The notes under the pieces are model-generated. The model made no database searches. It was not told where the DNA came from and was given only the letters and a program-made list of their open reading frames with translations. From Uloborus plumipes (taxonomy: Eukaryota > Arthropoda > Arachnida > Araneae > Uloboridae), in assembly GCA_038373865.1 (NCBI GenBank), contig JAXGGA010002875.1, positions 48,964-112,963 on the forward strand: DNA of 64,000 nucleotides, in the 5' to 3' direction. Numbering within the stretch: the stretch's first letter is position 1; each line of letters begins with the position of its first letter. Of the stretch, positions 11,427-26,497 are shown in pieces. Both the position numbers and the translations under genes were made by a program.

Positions 11427-12375
11427 TGGGTCATTCCGACGAAAATGGTACAAATCATGTCTGAAACTCGTTACTTAAGATTATCAATTTAAATAATTTC
11501 CACCAACTAATCATATTTTTTTATTGAGTTTCCATTTTTTGTGTGTAATGAAGTGTAAATAGCTAGTACATGACTCATTTATGAAAGGATTTCAAATATT
11601 TTGATCACTTTGGTTAACAGAGTGGACATATAACAGAGTGGACAAATAAGCCTTTAAAAATATCTGTATAATCACAAACAAAAGTTAGAATCACAGAACA
11701 AGCATAAAGTGGAATAAACAGCCTAAAACTAAGTCTGTTTGCAATTTCAAGAAAAAATCTATTTTTTTCATCATGAAATCGGCTCTAACAGAATGGACAT
11801 CCAACAGTTCAAATTAACTATCATAAGAAAAGAATTAGGCTCACCCTGGTTGTTGACTACATAATTCAATGTAGCAAGCTAATCACGGCAGTTATACTAC
11901 CTATATTTTTAAAAAGTATATCAGATTGAATGCAATTGTTTATTTTATTTCCAAAAGACATATAACAGAGTGGACAATTCGAAACATAGAAAATCTAGGG
12001 ACATGGATAAATAATAGTGTTTTGGGGGAATTTTTTTTTCATTTGCGTAATAATCTGCAGAAATGGTGCCAAAAGCATCTTTTGTGCAGTGCAGCGTAAT
12101 TTATTTTGTTGTTACATTTCAGTTTAATTTTAAATCACATTTAAAATTCTAGCAATTTGAAGCTGGGACACGTCATTTTCTCCTTCTTCTGACAAAGATA
12201 ATTTTTGTTGTGTCCTTTCTAAATGGATTATACCTAATCAATTGATACTTGATGGTACAAAATTAAATGGAGAACCAATAAGAAATACACTTAATGGGTG
12301 GTAGTTATTAAAATTGATTTTAAAAAATTCTAAAGTGTCGAACATGATTTGAACCATTTTCGTCGGAATGACCCA
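11427..12375. mobile_element. 0.95-kb TA-flanked element (TGGGTCATTCC ends)
   Basis: Inverted ends TGGGTCATTCCGACGAAAAT (22 bp perfect) with TA duplications at 11425-11426 and 12376-12377. The motif TAACAGAGTGGACA or close variants appears at about 11617, 11630, 11788 and 11946, so the element carries dispersed internal repeats. No transposase frame seen. TA target use suggests a Tc1/mariner-superfamily non-autonomous element. Confidence 0.75.
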
Positions 12376-12377
12376 TA

Positions 12378-13941
12378 TCTACTAAATCTGCAATCGTCTT
12401 ATGATGTCAAAAAGTTTTGACACTTTTTTTCTAAACTGCTGAATACATCCTTATCAACTCCGAAAAGAAATTGTTAAAATTGACTTCCATATACTAATGA
12501 TATGAATTTTTCAATATTTTGTCGCTTTTCTTCGTAAGTCTTTTTTTTTTTTTTTTTTTTTTTTAAAGTTTAAACGGAACCACTATCCCGAGATTTCAAC
12601 TTAAACATGGGAAAGAATGACAAATGAAAAAACGAAACATTTGAAAATTACGAAAACATTTCATAGAAAACAAAACACCATATAAAAACGAATCAAGATG
12701 CCAAAACCATTGAGAATTTCGCTAACGCTCACCGCCCTGCATATAACGTCCCCAGCCTTCAAGCTGATCCTCGTCGGCTACGCCAGAGAGGCAGATTTCA
12801 TTCTGCCTCCGAAGTCGCTTGCTGACGCGAAGGGGGGGGGGGGGAATGCTGCTGCACGGGGTTGTTTTGCATGCTAAGCATTGCATAGATACAGAGGTCG
12901 AAAAGCAGCGTCTGTCGCTGCTTTTCAAGTGTACCAAAATGGAAAAATTCCATTTTTTTCTCTTTTTTTTTTCATTATTGCTGTGTAAAACCTAAATATT
13001 TTTTTTCCCCAATCAACGCATTAAATGTCATTGAATGAAGTGGTGAGGTTGGTCTGTTTTCTTCGTGGGTAGGCACTGCCTACCTTGCCTACCCAGACGG
13101 CACGTCCCTGGTTTTCAGTAATGTGTCACAAACCGTGCGTGATGATTGAAGTCAACAATATCGCGTGACGGTACGCTTCACGACGGATGAAGCGACCGAA
13201 AAAATAATTTTTTGGAAGAAACTAACATTTTGTCCCTTTGACGTAATATTTATTACGCTATTTCATAATTTTATCAATCGATTATTTTATCCTGAAAATG
13301 GAACAAGCGTTCCGCTTGATGATACTTAACTGCTTTCGAGACTTTGGAGTCGTTTTAGAACTGCTTAATTTATTTTCGAAAAAAACTTTTGTGTTTTCTA
13401 ATTATATTTAAGTCTTTATAAAGAGCTTCTCTTTCTCAGTTACTTAACAATTTAATTATCATTTAATTAATGCGTTACTTTAAACTCTGAATTTTCTAAA
13501 TATTCCAGATTGATTTTAAGCACTCCATCAAATTAACGTATTTATAATCAGAAAGAAAATTGTGAAGTTTTCTACATTTGAAACACATAAGCGAATATAA
13601 TTTAAAAGTAGCACTAATATTAGAAACGAAAATAAAAAAGACTATTTTTAATTTTTTAGACAGCATGAATTAATCGGACTATTACTATTGCTGACCATTT
13701 AGAAAATGATTCTCGTCGCAACTTTTAGTTAGGTTAAGATATCTGTTTTTGATATCTTGGTAACTATTTTCCGGTTATTTTTTTAAAAATGTTGCCGCTG
13801 TTTTTATGACTGCATTTGTATCGGAAACTGTTTTATTATGGAAACACGTTTAGAAGATAATTTAAAATTTATGTACGCTTTTTTTTTATTTAAGTAAATC
13901 TATGCAGTTAAGAGTGATCACGTATTTATGCTCCTAAAACA
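12378..13941. other. Gene-free stretch with a GC-richer block
   Basis: There is a 24-base T run at about 12541-12564. The block 12720-13112 is clearly richer in G+C and includes a 12-base G run and an end-like sequence. Reverse-complemented from about 13112 that sequence reads CAGGGACGTGCCGTCTGGGT, in the style of a hAT terminus. I could not find the partner end. The 71-codon minus-strand frame in the block is not recognised. Confidence 0.4.
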
Positions 13942-13943
13942 TA

Positions 13944-15391
13944 TAGGGTTGTTATAAATTAACCCTTCACTGCACGATTTTTTATATTTTCATGAAAAAT
14001 ATCATTTATTACCTTTTAAATAGCCCTGAGTTCAGGAAAAATGAAGAAAAAAATTAATTTTAAAAATGTGCACCAAAAATGATGTTTTAATTGTTTGTTC
14101 TATATATGGCACAAAGCACATAGCATATGCTTTGTATACCGATAAGTGTAATAATCTACAATGTATTTTGTGCCATAAGTGGTATAAACAAACTTTCCAC
14201 TAAGAGTATTTAAACATTTTTAGAACAAAGGAAATAATGACTAAGCACACTTCTAACGGAAATGCAGACACTCTTTCTTTCAAAAGCAAGAACTGTAATA
14301 CCTAGACTAGTGCAACTAACTAGTGCATAAAAATCACACTAAACTGTTATAGCAATGTTCCAGAAGGGGCACAAAGCTCAGTTTAACTGCATTTAAAAAC
14401 CATAGGAATATATGAGGGTTTATTTGGTTTGTGCCAGATCTGGCACACCGTGCAGTAAAGGGTTAACGTGAGGTGTTTGCAGCCCTCTACCGCGTGAAAT
14501 ACTGGCGGGAACATTGTCAAATTTCTTGGGCACACATATTAGACCATGGGATTTTGATTTCAGAAAAAAAATAGTTTAAATCGCCACCAGGGAGAATTTT
14601 GGCGCTGCAGAAGTGTGTTACTCTGATTGTCGAATAATTAAATGCTACTGACAAAATATGCATCTATTTTACTTGCAAAAATTGCTTTTAATCACAAATG
14701 TGGTTCAATGTGATCACTATTGTGAAGTTGCAAGAACTGTATACGATTCACCACATTTTCCACGGCAGCTCGTAACAAATCAGAATTGATTTCTCTGACT
14801 TGTAAAGTTATATCTTTTAGTAATGCTTATAGGTCCTTTCTCAACTGCTTCATTCGCCGAAATTCTCGAAGGGAAGCATTGGCATTTTCATTTCGCAGGT
14901 ACATAATACATCTTCACTAACAAAGCACGGTCCCACAAGGAAAGAACCATCTAAAGGCAACTGGGCTCAGAATTATGAGATTTTTTTCAATCCGTCATTT
15001 TATACTGATGATCGCTAAATGCAACATGTTTATGCAAATTGTTGCATTCTTTTTGGATAATTGCACCGATATTTTCTTTGTGATGACAGCTTTTTTTTAA
15101 TAAGAAATTCTACGGCGATCACATTAAACCTCATTGGCAAATAATCATTTTTTCTCAGTAAAATTGATATGTATAGCATTTGTTCAAATTAAATTCGCCA
15201 TCAAAGTAATACACTTTTTCAGCGCTAAGTTTTCCCCTGGTGGCGTATTTTAAACTATTTTCTTTAATACAGAAATCGAAATCCCATGGTCTCATATGTA
15301 CAGTACACCCATGAAATTTTACATATGCTTCGCCAAGTACTTCGGGCACGACAGAACTCCAAACACCTCACATTAATTTATAACCACCCTG
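13944..15391 (-). mobile_element. Decayed TA-flanked transposon, split by a piggyBac-type MITE
   Basis: The left end TAGGGTTGTTATAAATTAA and the right end (reverse complement) CAGGGTGGTTATAAATTAAT are inverted repeats with TA on each side (15392-15393 on the right). Similarity between the arms continues inward for roughly 200 bp (for example GCCACCAGGG at 14582 and its inverse at about 15237). On the minus strand near 14830-14910 a frame reads NANASLREFRRMKQLRKGPIS. This resembles the N-terminal helix-turn-helix (DUF4817-like) found in some arthropod mariner-type transposases. The gene is otherwise stop-ridden. Confidence 0.65.
13963..14462. mobile_element. 500-bp piggyBac-type MITE
   Basis: The ends CCCTTCACTGCACG and (reverse complement) CCCTTTACTGCACG are 14-bp inverted repeats with one mismatch. 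TTAA lies on both sides (13959-13962 and 14463-14466), the signature of piggyBac insertion. It interrupts the terminal repeat of the 13944-15391 element, so it is younger. An internal palindromic region carries GGCACAAAG / TTTGTGCC. No coding capacity. Confidence 0.85.
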
Positions 15392-15393
15392 TA

Positions 15394-16456
15394 CATTATG
15401 ACATGGCACATAATTCAAAGTAGTGTCTTACTGAATAAAATATCAAATTTTGTTTGTAACTTCACTTTTTAGTATTAAGAATCTAGCAACAGCATAATTT
15501 ATCGTAGAAATGGAAACTTGATCCTAAGATATTATTATTATTATTATTATTTTAGAAAGAACAGCAAAAAAGTGAACGTTTTGAAAATTTTCTAAAAATA
15601 TGATGTAAATGTAAATTCAGATCATTAATTTAATCTCACGAGCATTTGTTTATCCTGCACGTATTATTTGTTTTTGTTATGTATTTTTCTTTCTTAATTT
15701 TAGCTTAGCTTTATCATTAAATGTGCATGTGCACACGCTATCAGGAGTATGCAACTATTGATAAATGAATACATTTACAAAGATACACAGGCAAGTAGCT
15801 AAAATTTCACTGTCGAAAGGGTGGTGGTTCAAAGAAGTTTTACTGTATCCCTAAAAACTAATAGACACGTCCATTTCGGCCTGTAAACCGGATATGGCCT
15901 TCCCACCTCATCCGTGGTTAGGCTATACACACATATTCTCCATACTCCTACCATCAAGGAATTTATTCTAAAATATTGTGAACAAGTTATCGATTTCTCT
16001 TATTTTTGCTTCAAACTACAGATTGCAGTTGTAAAAATAAGTACAAGTATAAATAGCTCTTGAAGGATATTGAAGGATATGCATAAACGCTTGATGATGA
16101 AACCGTCACGTGAATTTATCACGATATCGCTACTTTGTGAAAACAAAAACTTGAAGCTAATTACGGCAACTCAAGCATGTTAGGTGATCTTGAGACCATG
16201 ACAAACCATTTTTCTTTCCAGCAAGTGCTTTTCTTGGTGTCTTTTTTTTATTTACTTTTTGTGAAACCACTGTGGTTACAATTTTTCATCATCATAATCG
16301 ATACCTGTGAGCTAGAAACCCAGAAAAAACTTTCTGCATCTCTGCAGATGGCGACCAGATCATGAGAGTCGACGGATAGTATTGCACCTCCGCATTCAAC
16401 TCTGAAACCAAAGATTTGACGCAACTGTGGTAAGTCTATCTCCAGTTTGGTTTTCC
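15394..16456. other. Gene-free stretch
   Basis: Contains an ATT microsatellite (about 15532-15551). Otherwise unremarkable AT-rich sequence with no supported gene. Confidence 0.5.
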
Positions 16457-16464
16457 TACCTCGT

Positions 16465-16914
16465 CAGGGGTGCCCATCCCCCCCCCCCCTCCCCAAGCTT
16501 AATGGCGCAAATTCCTCCCCAAAAATTTTCACAACCCTCTTGTGCTTTTTATTTTTACCTCTCTTTTTTATTTCTTTTTTAAATATCATTTATTTATTTT
16601 TTTAAATTATAACTATTACTTTTTTATATATTAATTTTTAAAAGTACTAATTATGTGTAGAATATAATCGCTTTTTTTCACTTATAGACAAAAAATATAA
16701 ATAAATAAATAAAAAATAATAACGGAATAATTTAAATTAAGAAAAGTAATTAATGAATAATTTAAATTAAAAAAAACAGTGAATAATTTAAATTGGAAAA
16801 ATAAATTAATAAGAAAAGTAAATAAATAAATAAATTAGTTTTAAAAAATCCCCCCCCCCCCCCCAAATTTTGATGGCGCAACTTGCGCCATAATCCCCCC
16901 TGTTGGCACCCCTG
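16465..16914. mobile_element. 450-bp hAT MITE (CAGGGGTGCC family)
   Basis: Inverted ends CAGGGGTGCC / GGCACCCCTG with a perfect 8-bp duplication TACCTCGT (16457-16464, 16915-16922). Poly-C tracts lie just inside both ends, next to ATGGCGCAA blocks. A second, inverted copy lies at 37955-38436. Non-coding. Confidence 0.85.
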
Positions 16915-16922
16915 TACCTCGT

Positions 16923-17540
16923 GTTTATTTCGGGTAATTGAGCATTGACGGAAATGGTTTGTTGTTTTTAGTGGTACTCTCTCTCTTTTTTTTTTTTTTT
17001 TTTTGCAACACAAAAGTGGGAAATTTATGTTTGACGAATGTGTTGAATCTGGACTGCTTTTTTCGGCAATAAGTTACCGCCCAAATTGAAAAAAAAATGT
17101 CAATAAATTTTAATACATTATACTAGTTAACAATACTTTTAACTGATTTTGTAGTTGTGTGTAACCAAGTAACTATGCTTGTGCGCAAAAAATTTATGCT
17201 AAGTTTTAAAATATTTTGACCAGTTTTTTCCAATTTTGCATATTGTTATTGTCTGAATAGACCCATAATCAAGTGGACAAATAACCCTTACAAACTTTGG
17301 TCCAATTTAAATGAAATTTCAAAATGAAGTAAATAAATAGAAAAATAAAATAAAATAAAATTTATAAAGCAACAATTTGAAAGCTTCTATTTTGTTGGCA
17401 GTTTTGGAAAAGAAAAAAATTTTTCTTAATATCATAAATATAAATGTGAATATATTCAACAACCCAAATTAAAACTTGGAAAAAGATAAAAAAGTGACCA
17501 ATGGTTCCCTACCTGGGGGGGATCGCCTCCAAAGGAGTAA
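16923..17540. other. Gene-free stretch
   Basis: An 18-base T run near 16987-17004 and an AAATA-rich block near 17335-17360. Nothing else recognised. Confidence 0.45.
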
Positions 17541-17548
17541 TTTAGCTC

Positions 17549-17719
17549 CAGGCCCGTCATTTAGGCGGGGGGGGGGCAGGAGGGTGAATCCCCCCCTGCT
17601 TTTGAGAAATCAATGTATTTACATATAAGTAGGATTGCTTTTTGCTGTTTTCCGATGAAATTGCATTGTGTTTTCACTCTTGCCCCCCCCCCCTGGAAAA
17701 ACTTGAAATGATGTCCCTG
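17549..17719. mobile_element. 171-bp hAT MITE (CAGGCCCGTCATTT family), copy 1
   Basis: Starts CAGGCCCGTCATTT and ends (reverse complement) CAGGGACATCATTT, with a perfect 8-bp duplication TTTAGCTC (17541-17548, 17720-17727). Poly-G just inside the left end and poly-C just inside the right end. The core AATCAATGTATTTACATATA and GATGAAATTGCATTGTGTTT is shared with the other four copies. Confidence 0.85.
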
Positions 17720-17727
17720 TTTAGCTC

Positions 17728-19045
17728 CTCAGGAGGACAATAAATTTGTGAGGGGAGTAGGGGGCGATGATGTACAAAAGAAAATATGTAATAACAATTA
17801 ACAAAAAACATGCGAATATTGAAATTGAAAAACGGATTGCTAAGAGTTCAGACAAGTAATCATTACTTAAAAAAGTAAACAAAATTAAAATTCAGGAGCT
17901 TCCTCATAAGACTTTGGTTGAACTTTAAAGAAGCATTTCAACATTCACTGACCAGTTTATACATTTTCAAAATTTATTTCGGAATTATTATTTTTTTCTT
18001 TTTTTGGTAGCAGAAGTGTCAGTGCTTTTAATTCCCCATAAATGCCAGTTTGGAAAAAAAATGTTTTTTTTTTTCAGAAATAATGAATTTATTATTATCA
18101 TTATTGTTATTATTAAAAGAGTACGTTTATGATCTTGGTTAAGTATTTACATTCAAATATCTATCAGTTGGTTTTGGAGAAAAGGAAAAAATGTAAAAGT
18201 GACACTTTTAATTATTTATAATCTAAGAGTGTGTGGAGGAAATTGCTTCATCCTATTCATTTCACTTGAAATTGAAATTTCGAATATATGTTTCCAATAA
18301 TAATGATGCCCGCTTGTGCCAAGTTTGTTTTTTTTCTTTTTTCCCCTTTTTTTAAGGTAAGGGGGAGGGGATGATAGTTTTCAGTCAATCTCTAAAGGCG
18401 GGCGAAAAGCTCAAAATGGTGGAGAGTCCCTAAACTAGACTCGCCTCATTTGTTGACTGTAGAGGAGAAAGTGGTTAAACAAACGTAGAAGTTACACATC
18501 TTAATATTTAAAAAATATCACCCGTTTCGATGTAATTGTTCAATGTTCATTTTATTTTTTAAATCGCTGTAAGAGAGAATGTAAATCAGAAAATATTGGG
18601 AAATTATTTCTAAAGAAAAAAGGTTCTGCGATATTTTCTTCTCTTCAAATTGTACCTTTAAATTTACTTTCAAGTGAAAGATATAATTTAACTGATATTA
18701 TGCTTCATTTTAACACAATTTTAAATCGCATTTTATCTGCTCTAATTATTTAGAGCACGTAAACCCATTACTCTCCTTGTTCCAAGTTAAAATATTTTTA
18801 AAGCATTCATAAAGTACTTATGTACAAAAATCAATATTCTTGCTTATACAAAATTAAATTAGGAATCACTTAAAAATATATTAATTAGTGCCGATTACTA
18901 ACCCTTCACAATGCAAATTATTTCCAATAGAAAAAATATTTATACGCACAAAATATTAAAGAATAATTTACTTAATCGCAGATGATGGATTTCTTTTAAA
19001 AAGCTTTTTATATTTTCAAAACAGATTTGTGACACTGACCTGACA
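17728..19045. other. Gene-free stretch
   Basis: AT-rich with T runs and an ATT/ATC simple repeat (about 18090-18115). No gene, inverted repeat or motif identified. Confidence 0.5.
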
Positions 19046-19047
19046 TA

Positions 19048-20265
19048 CACTGAAGTGACAAAAGTCATGGGATAGCAATATGCAAATTTTCAGATGGCAG
19101 TAGCATCGCATAGAACAGGTATAAATGCGCAGTGCTTTTACAGAGCTTTCATTTCTGTTCAAGTTATTCATGTGAAGAGGTTTTAACGTGATGATGACCG
19201 CACGACGTGAATTAACAGACTTTGAACGCGGAATGTTAGTTGGAGCTAGACGCATGGGTCATGCCATTTCGGAAATCGTTAGAGAATTCAACATTCCCAG
19301 ATCCACTGTGTCAAGAGTGTGCCGAGAGTATGAAATTTCAGGCATAACATCCCACCATGGACAGCGCAGTGGTCGACCGCCTGCACTTAAAGATCGAGAC
19401 CGGCGACGTCTGCAAAGAGTCGTAAATTCTAACAGACAAGCAACACTGTGTCAAATCACCGTAGAAATCAATGTGGGACGTACAATGGACGTGTCTGCTA
19501 GAACTGTGCGGAGAAATTTGGATTTCTTGGGCTATTCCAGCAGAAGACCGACTCGAGTGCCTTTACTGACAGAACGACATCGCTTGCAGCGACTCTCGTG
19601 GGCACGTGAGCATATCGGTTGGTCCCTAGATGAATGGAAAACCGTGGCCTGGTCCGATGAGTCACGATTTCAGCTGGTAAGAGCCGATGGTAGGGTTCGA
19701 GTGTGGCGCAGACCCCACGAAGCCATGGACCCAAACTGTCAGCAAGGCACTGTTCAAGCTGGTGGTGGCTCCGTAATGGTGTGGGCTGTTTTTTCATGGC
19801 ATGGACTTGGTCCTCTAGTGCGACTGGACCGAACATTGACTGGAAATGCTTATGTGCAGCTACTTGGAGATCACTTGCAGCCATTCATGGACTTCATGTA
19901 CCCAAACAACGATGGGATTTTTATGGATGACAATGCGCCATGTCACCGGGCCACAACTGTTCGCAATTGGTTTGAAGAAAATTCTGGACAATTCCAACGA
20001 ATGATTTGGCCACCTAGATCGCCCGACATGAATCCCATTGAGCATTTATGGGACACCATCGAGAGGTCTGTTCGTGCCCAAAATCCTGCCCCATCAACGC
20101 TTTCACAATTATGGACGTCTATCGAGACAGCATGGCTCAATATTCCTGCAGAAGACTTCCAACGACTTGTTGAGTCCATGCCACGTCGAGTTGTTGCACT
20201 TCGCCGGGCAAAAGGAGGGCCGACACGATATTAAGAGGTATCCCATGACTTTTGTCACTTCAGTG
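19048..20265 (+). mobile_element. Full-length Tc1-like transposon, copy 1 (DD36E spacing)
   Basis: The 27-bp perfect terminal inverted repeats begin CACTGAAGTGACAAAAGTCA, with TA duplications at 19046-19047 and 20266-20267. The length of 1,218 bp and a single intact transposase gene are typical of a complete Tc1/mariner element. A second copy at 25140-26355 differs by only two bases that I could find in the shared coding region, which indicates very recent transposition. Confidence 0.95.
19188..20234 (+). CDS. Tc1/mariner transposase, 348 aa, intact
   Basis: DDE transposase that excises and inserts its own element at TA sites in the nucleus. Residues 1-110 hold paired helix-turn-helix DNA-binding motifs (for example IVREFNIPRSTVSRVCREY at 30-48) and the GRPP linker at 62-65. 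The catalytic domain shows D157 in WSDESRF, D248 in MDDNAPCH and E285 in SPDMNPIEHLW, with 36 residues between the second Asp and the Glu. That is the DD36E (Incomer-like) pattern rather than the DD34E of classic Tc1. The first ATG of three is used here; residues 2 or 3 could equally start. No stops or frameshifts. It differs from the second copy at residues 88 (Cys, against Arg) and 102 (Val, against Met). No intron is needed. Confidence 0.95.
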   Translation: MMMTARRELTDFERGMLVGARRMGHAISEIVREFNIPRSTVSRVCREYEISGITSHHGQRSGRPPALKDRDRRRLQRVVNSNRQATLCQITVEINVGRTMDVSARTVRRNLDFLGYSSRRPTRVPLLTERHRLQRLSWAREHIGWSLDEWKTVAWSDESRFQLVRADGRVRVWRRPHEAMDPNCQQGTVQAGGGSVMVWAVFSWHGLGPLVRLDRTLTGNAYVQLLGDHLQPFMDFMYPNNDGIFMDDNAPCHRATTVRNWFEENSGQFQRMIWPPRSPDMNPIEHLWDTIERSVRAQNPAPSTLSQLWTSIETAWLNIPAEDFQRLVESMPRRVVALRRAKGGPTRY

Positions 20266-20420
20266 TATTTAATATTGCCAATACCAACAACCTCAATGCA
20301 AAACAGCCATATTGAACCCCCCAACATAGGGATAGCATCGTTATAAGGAAATACGGTATTTAAATATAATGTGAACTCAGAGTCACTGTGGCTCAACAAT
20401 TTTGAAGTGTAATAGGGCCA

Positions 20421-20840
20421 GCAGAAAACGTAACCGAAACCGAAGACAGAAACCTAAAATCCGAGTACTTTCCATAGGGACACTATTTAATCCATTTTAC
20501 ATTTTTGCTTTACGTGAATGTGGAGCTTGGCCCTTAGGACGCTGCTCCACATCCGCAGAAAACGTAACCGAAACCGAAGGCAGAACCCGAAAATCCGGGT
20601 ACTTTCCATAGGAACACTATTTAATCCATTTTACGTTTCTGCTTTATTTTTCTGCTTTACGTCAATGTGGAGCTTGGCCCCTAGGGCCCTGCTTCACATC
20701 AGCAGAAAATGTAACCGAAACCGAAGGCAGAACCCGAAAATCCGGGTACTTTCCATAGGAACACTATTATTTAATCCATTTTACGTTTCTGCTTTATTTT
20801 TCTGCTTTACGTTAATGTGGAGATCAGCCCTTAGACATGT
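20421..20840. repeat. Tandem repeat, three units of about 135-147 bp
   Basis: Units begin at about 20421, 20555 and 20702 with GCAGAAAACGTAACCGAAAC. Each continues through GGGTACTTTCCATAGG and ends near GTGGAGCTTGGCCCTTAGG. Within a unit GCAGAAAACGTAA is answered by the inverse TTACGTTTCTGC, so each can fold. ORFs running through it are by-products of the periodicity. It begins about 155 bp after the Tc1 copy. Origin unknown. Confidence 0.75.
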
Positions 20841-21052
20841 TTTGTACTGTTTTCATGAGAATTTCCCCCTCACAGTAAACAGTACATGTTCAGCTTTCCC
20901 TTCGAAAATGTAAATTTGTTTCTCTGCATGCACATATCTTTTTCCAGTGCATGCGTGAACACCAAACAGCAGTCGCATAGTACGGATCTGAATTCACTAT
21001 AGAATTTTTCTATAAAAATACCCGCTCCTTACATTAGTACATTTCTGCTTAA

Positions 21053-21352
21053 ACCCCTATGTCCCAAATTAATTTAACAATGAATTTTCATATATTTTTT
21101 TGTTTTTTGAGTTGCAAATGCATCAAACGACATTTTTATCGAGCATAAAAATTGAAATTTTGGGGGGTCTAAGGCCCCCTTGGCCTTAGGGCATCCAAGA
21201 AAACTGTTTCCGATCGCAGGTACCATCTGTCGACTTTTCAGCGAGGAAGAAAGAGTGGTACTCAAAAGCTTCAGCATGATTCCAGCCATTTAGGATTCAT
21301 AATACTAAATGAATATAAGCGGGACTTCTGAGTCCCGCCGGGGCATAAATGG
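21053..21352. repeat. Interspersed repeat with CCC(T/C)TATGTCCC ends, copy 1
   Basis: Left ACCCCTATGTCCC, right GGGGCATAAATGG, flanked by TTAA (21049-21052) and TTAG (21353-21356), suggesting a decayed piggyBac-type insertion. The interior shares CTGTTTCCGATCGCAGGTA and CATGATTCCAGCCATTTAGG with the copy at 34157-34619. Non-coding. Confidence 0.6.
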
Positions 21353-21979
21353 TTAGAAGTACAAATAAAAGACCTTCTTTTGTGATTTTTTTTAAAGTTG
21401 TTTTCCTTGGAATTTTTGTATCTTGTTGTGACTTGTAAAGAAATAGGTCAAGTGCGTAAAAATGTTGGGACAAATTGTGTGGACGCATCAGTGAATGCAA
21501 TTTAATTTGCAAGGCCGAGGTTAATGCGAATTGTGGTGCAAGCCTGTAACCTAATCGACCAATAAGTTTTAGTCAATGAGGTGAAAATGGGGAGGGAGCT
21601 TCTCGCGTACACAAAATAAGGCAGAAGCTTTAGAGTACCAAGAGTATCATTACTAATACTAAGTTTAGTGGATAAATATTAACGTTTCAAAGAAAAAACT
21701 AAATGGACCGAGGCCCGGCGATATTATTTTCTCAATACAAAACCAGTTTTATGTATTAGATTTTTTTAAATATTTTAATAATGTAGTTAAATATTTAAAA
21801 GCTTTGATTTACATAGCTTAGAACACCAAATTAGGTAGGTGACGCTCTATTGCCACACACACCGCTAAAAAGCTCCTCCCCCCTCCATCCCTCAAGTTAA
21901 GGAACTTGATGAATTTAACTAAGGGGACCATTTCTTCCAAAAAAAAAAAAACAGAACAGCTCTCGTTTCAACAGTATAA

Positions 21980-22220
21980 TTAGCTGCATTGAAAGAATGC
22001 TTCTAGGAGCGCATTCTCCCAATAAAGGAAGATATTCGAGTGTCGTCCTCCCATTCCGATGAAGCCTCTTGCGATATTGTGCGTGATTTTTGAGCAATGA
22101 CAAAGTGATGTACGTTTTCTGTTCGGACGACACATGCCCAGAGGTTCCTTTCTAACAATGGCCCTCTGCCAACGTTTGGCGTCCCGGAGCTCCACCAACC
22201 CAAACCTACCCAGCGGCACC
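21980..22220 (-). other. Unidentified GC-richer segment with overlapping open frames
   Basis: About 240 bp is open in two or three minus-strand frames and is richer in G+C than its surroundings. One frame includes LVELRDAKRWQRAIVRKEPL. I do not recognise any family in either frame. It may be a fragment of an unknown retroelement or a lost exon. No splice sites or start are convincing. Confidence 0.2.
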
Positions 22221-22356
22221 TGCAGGAACCATGCAGAATATGGCTGAATGGTACAACAGATCCCTTAACACCCCCATTCAGAACATGGTGCGAAGGAGCA
22301 CACGCATGCTACCGCCTACACACACACACACCTATCACAATTTATCATTGCGAAAC

Positions 22357-22524
22357 CAGGCCCGTCATTTGAACTTTTTTTTTGGGGGGGGGGGACAAAG
22401 GGTGCAAACACAATGTAAGTTCATCGGAAAACAGCAAACACCACGCCCACTTTTTGCAAATACATTGGTTTCTCAAAGCCAGGGGGGTAATTGACCCCCT
22501 GCCCCCCCCTAAATGACAGGCCTG
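22357..22524. mobile_element. hAT MITE (CAGGCCCGTCATTT family), copy 2
   Basis: Starts CAGGCCCGTCATTT, ends AAATGACAGGCCTG, with poly-G and poly-C tracts just inside. Opposite in core orientation to copy 1. The flanks (GCGAAAC / GCGACAAAC) are not a clean 8-bp duplication, so the target site has drifted. Core blocks GTGCAAACACAATG and CCACGCCCACTT are shared with copies 4 and 5. Confidence 0.75.

Positions 22525-26355
<3,831 letters not shown>

Positions 26356-26395
<40 letters not shown>
26356..26395. repeat. (TA)n microsatellite, right of Tc1 copy 2
   Basis: About 40 bp of TA repeat continuing the array interrupted by the transposon. Confidence 0.9.
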
Positions 26396-26398
<3 letters not shown>

Positions 26399-26497
26399 CA
26401 AAACAAATGATTTCTAATGCAGCACCAAGATGCCCCCTGCGTTTGACTCGTTGGCATTATTTTTTCTGTAAGGCACCTGTGATTGTCTTTTTGACCA

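Noticed and set aside
19498..20399. Other open frames overlapping the DD36E transposase on both strands (also 25590-26559)
   Set aside because: Shadows of the 348-codon gene; identical in both copies only because the DNA is identical.
22003..22219. Possible coding exon in the GC-richer block on the minus strand
   Set aside because: Two frames are equally open, no family is recognised and no splice sites frame it; left as unidentified.
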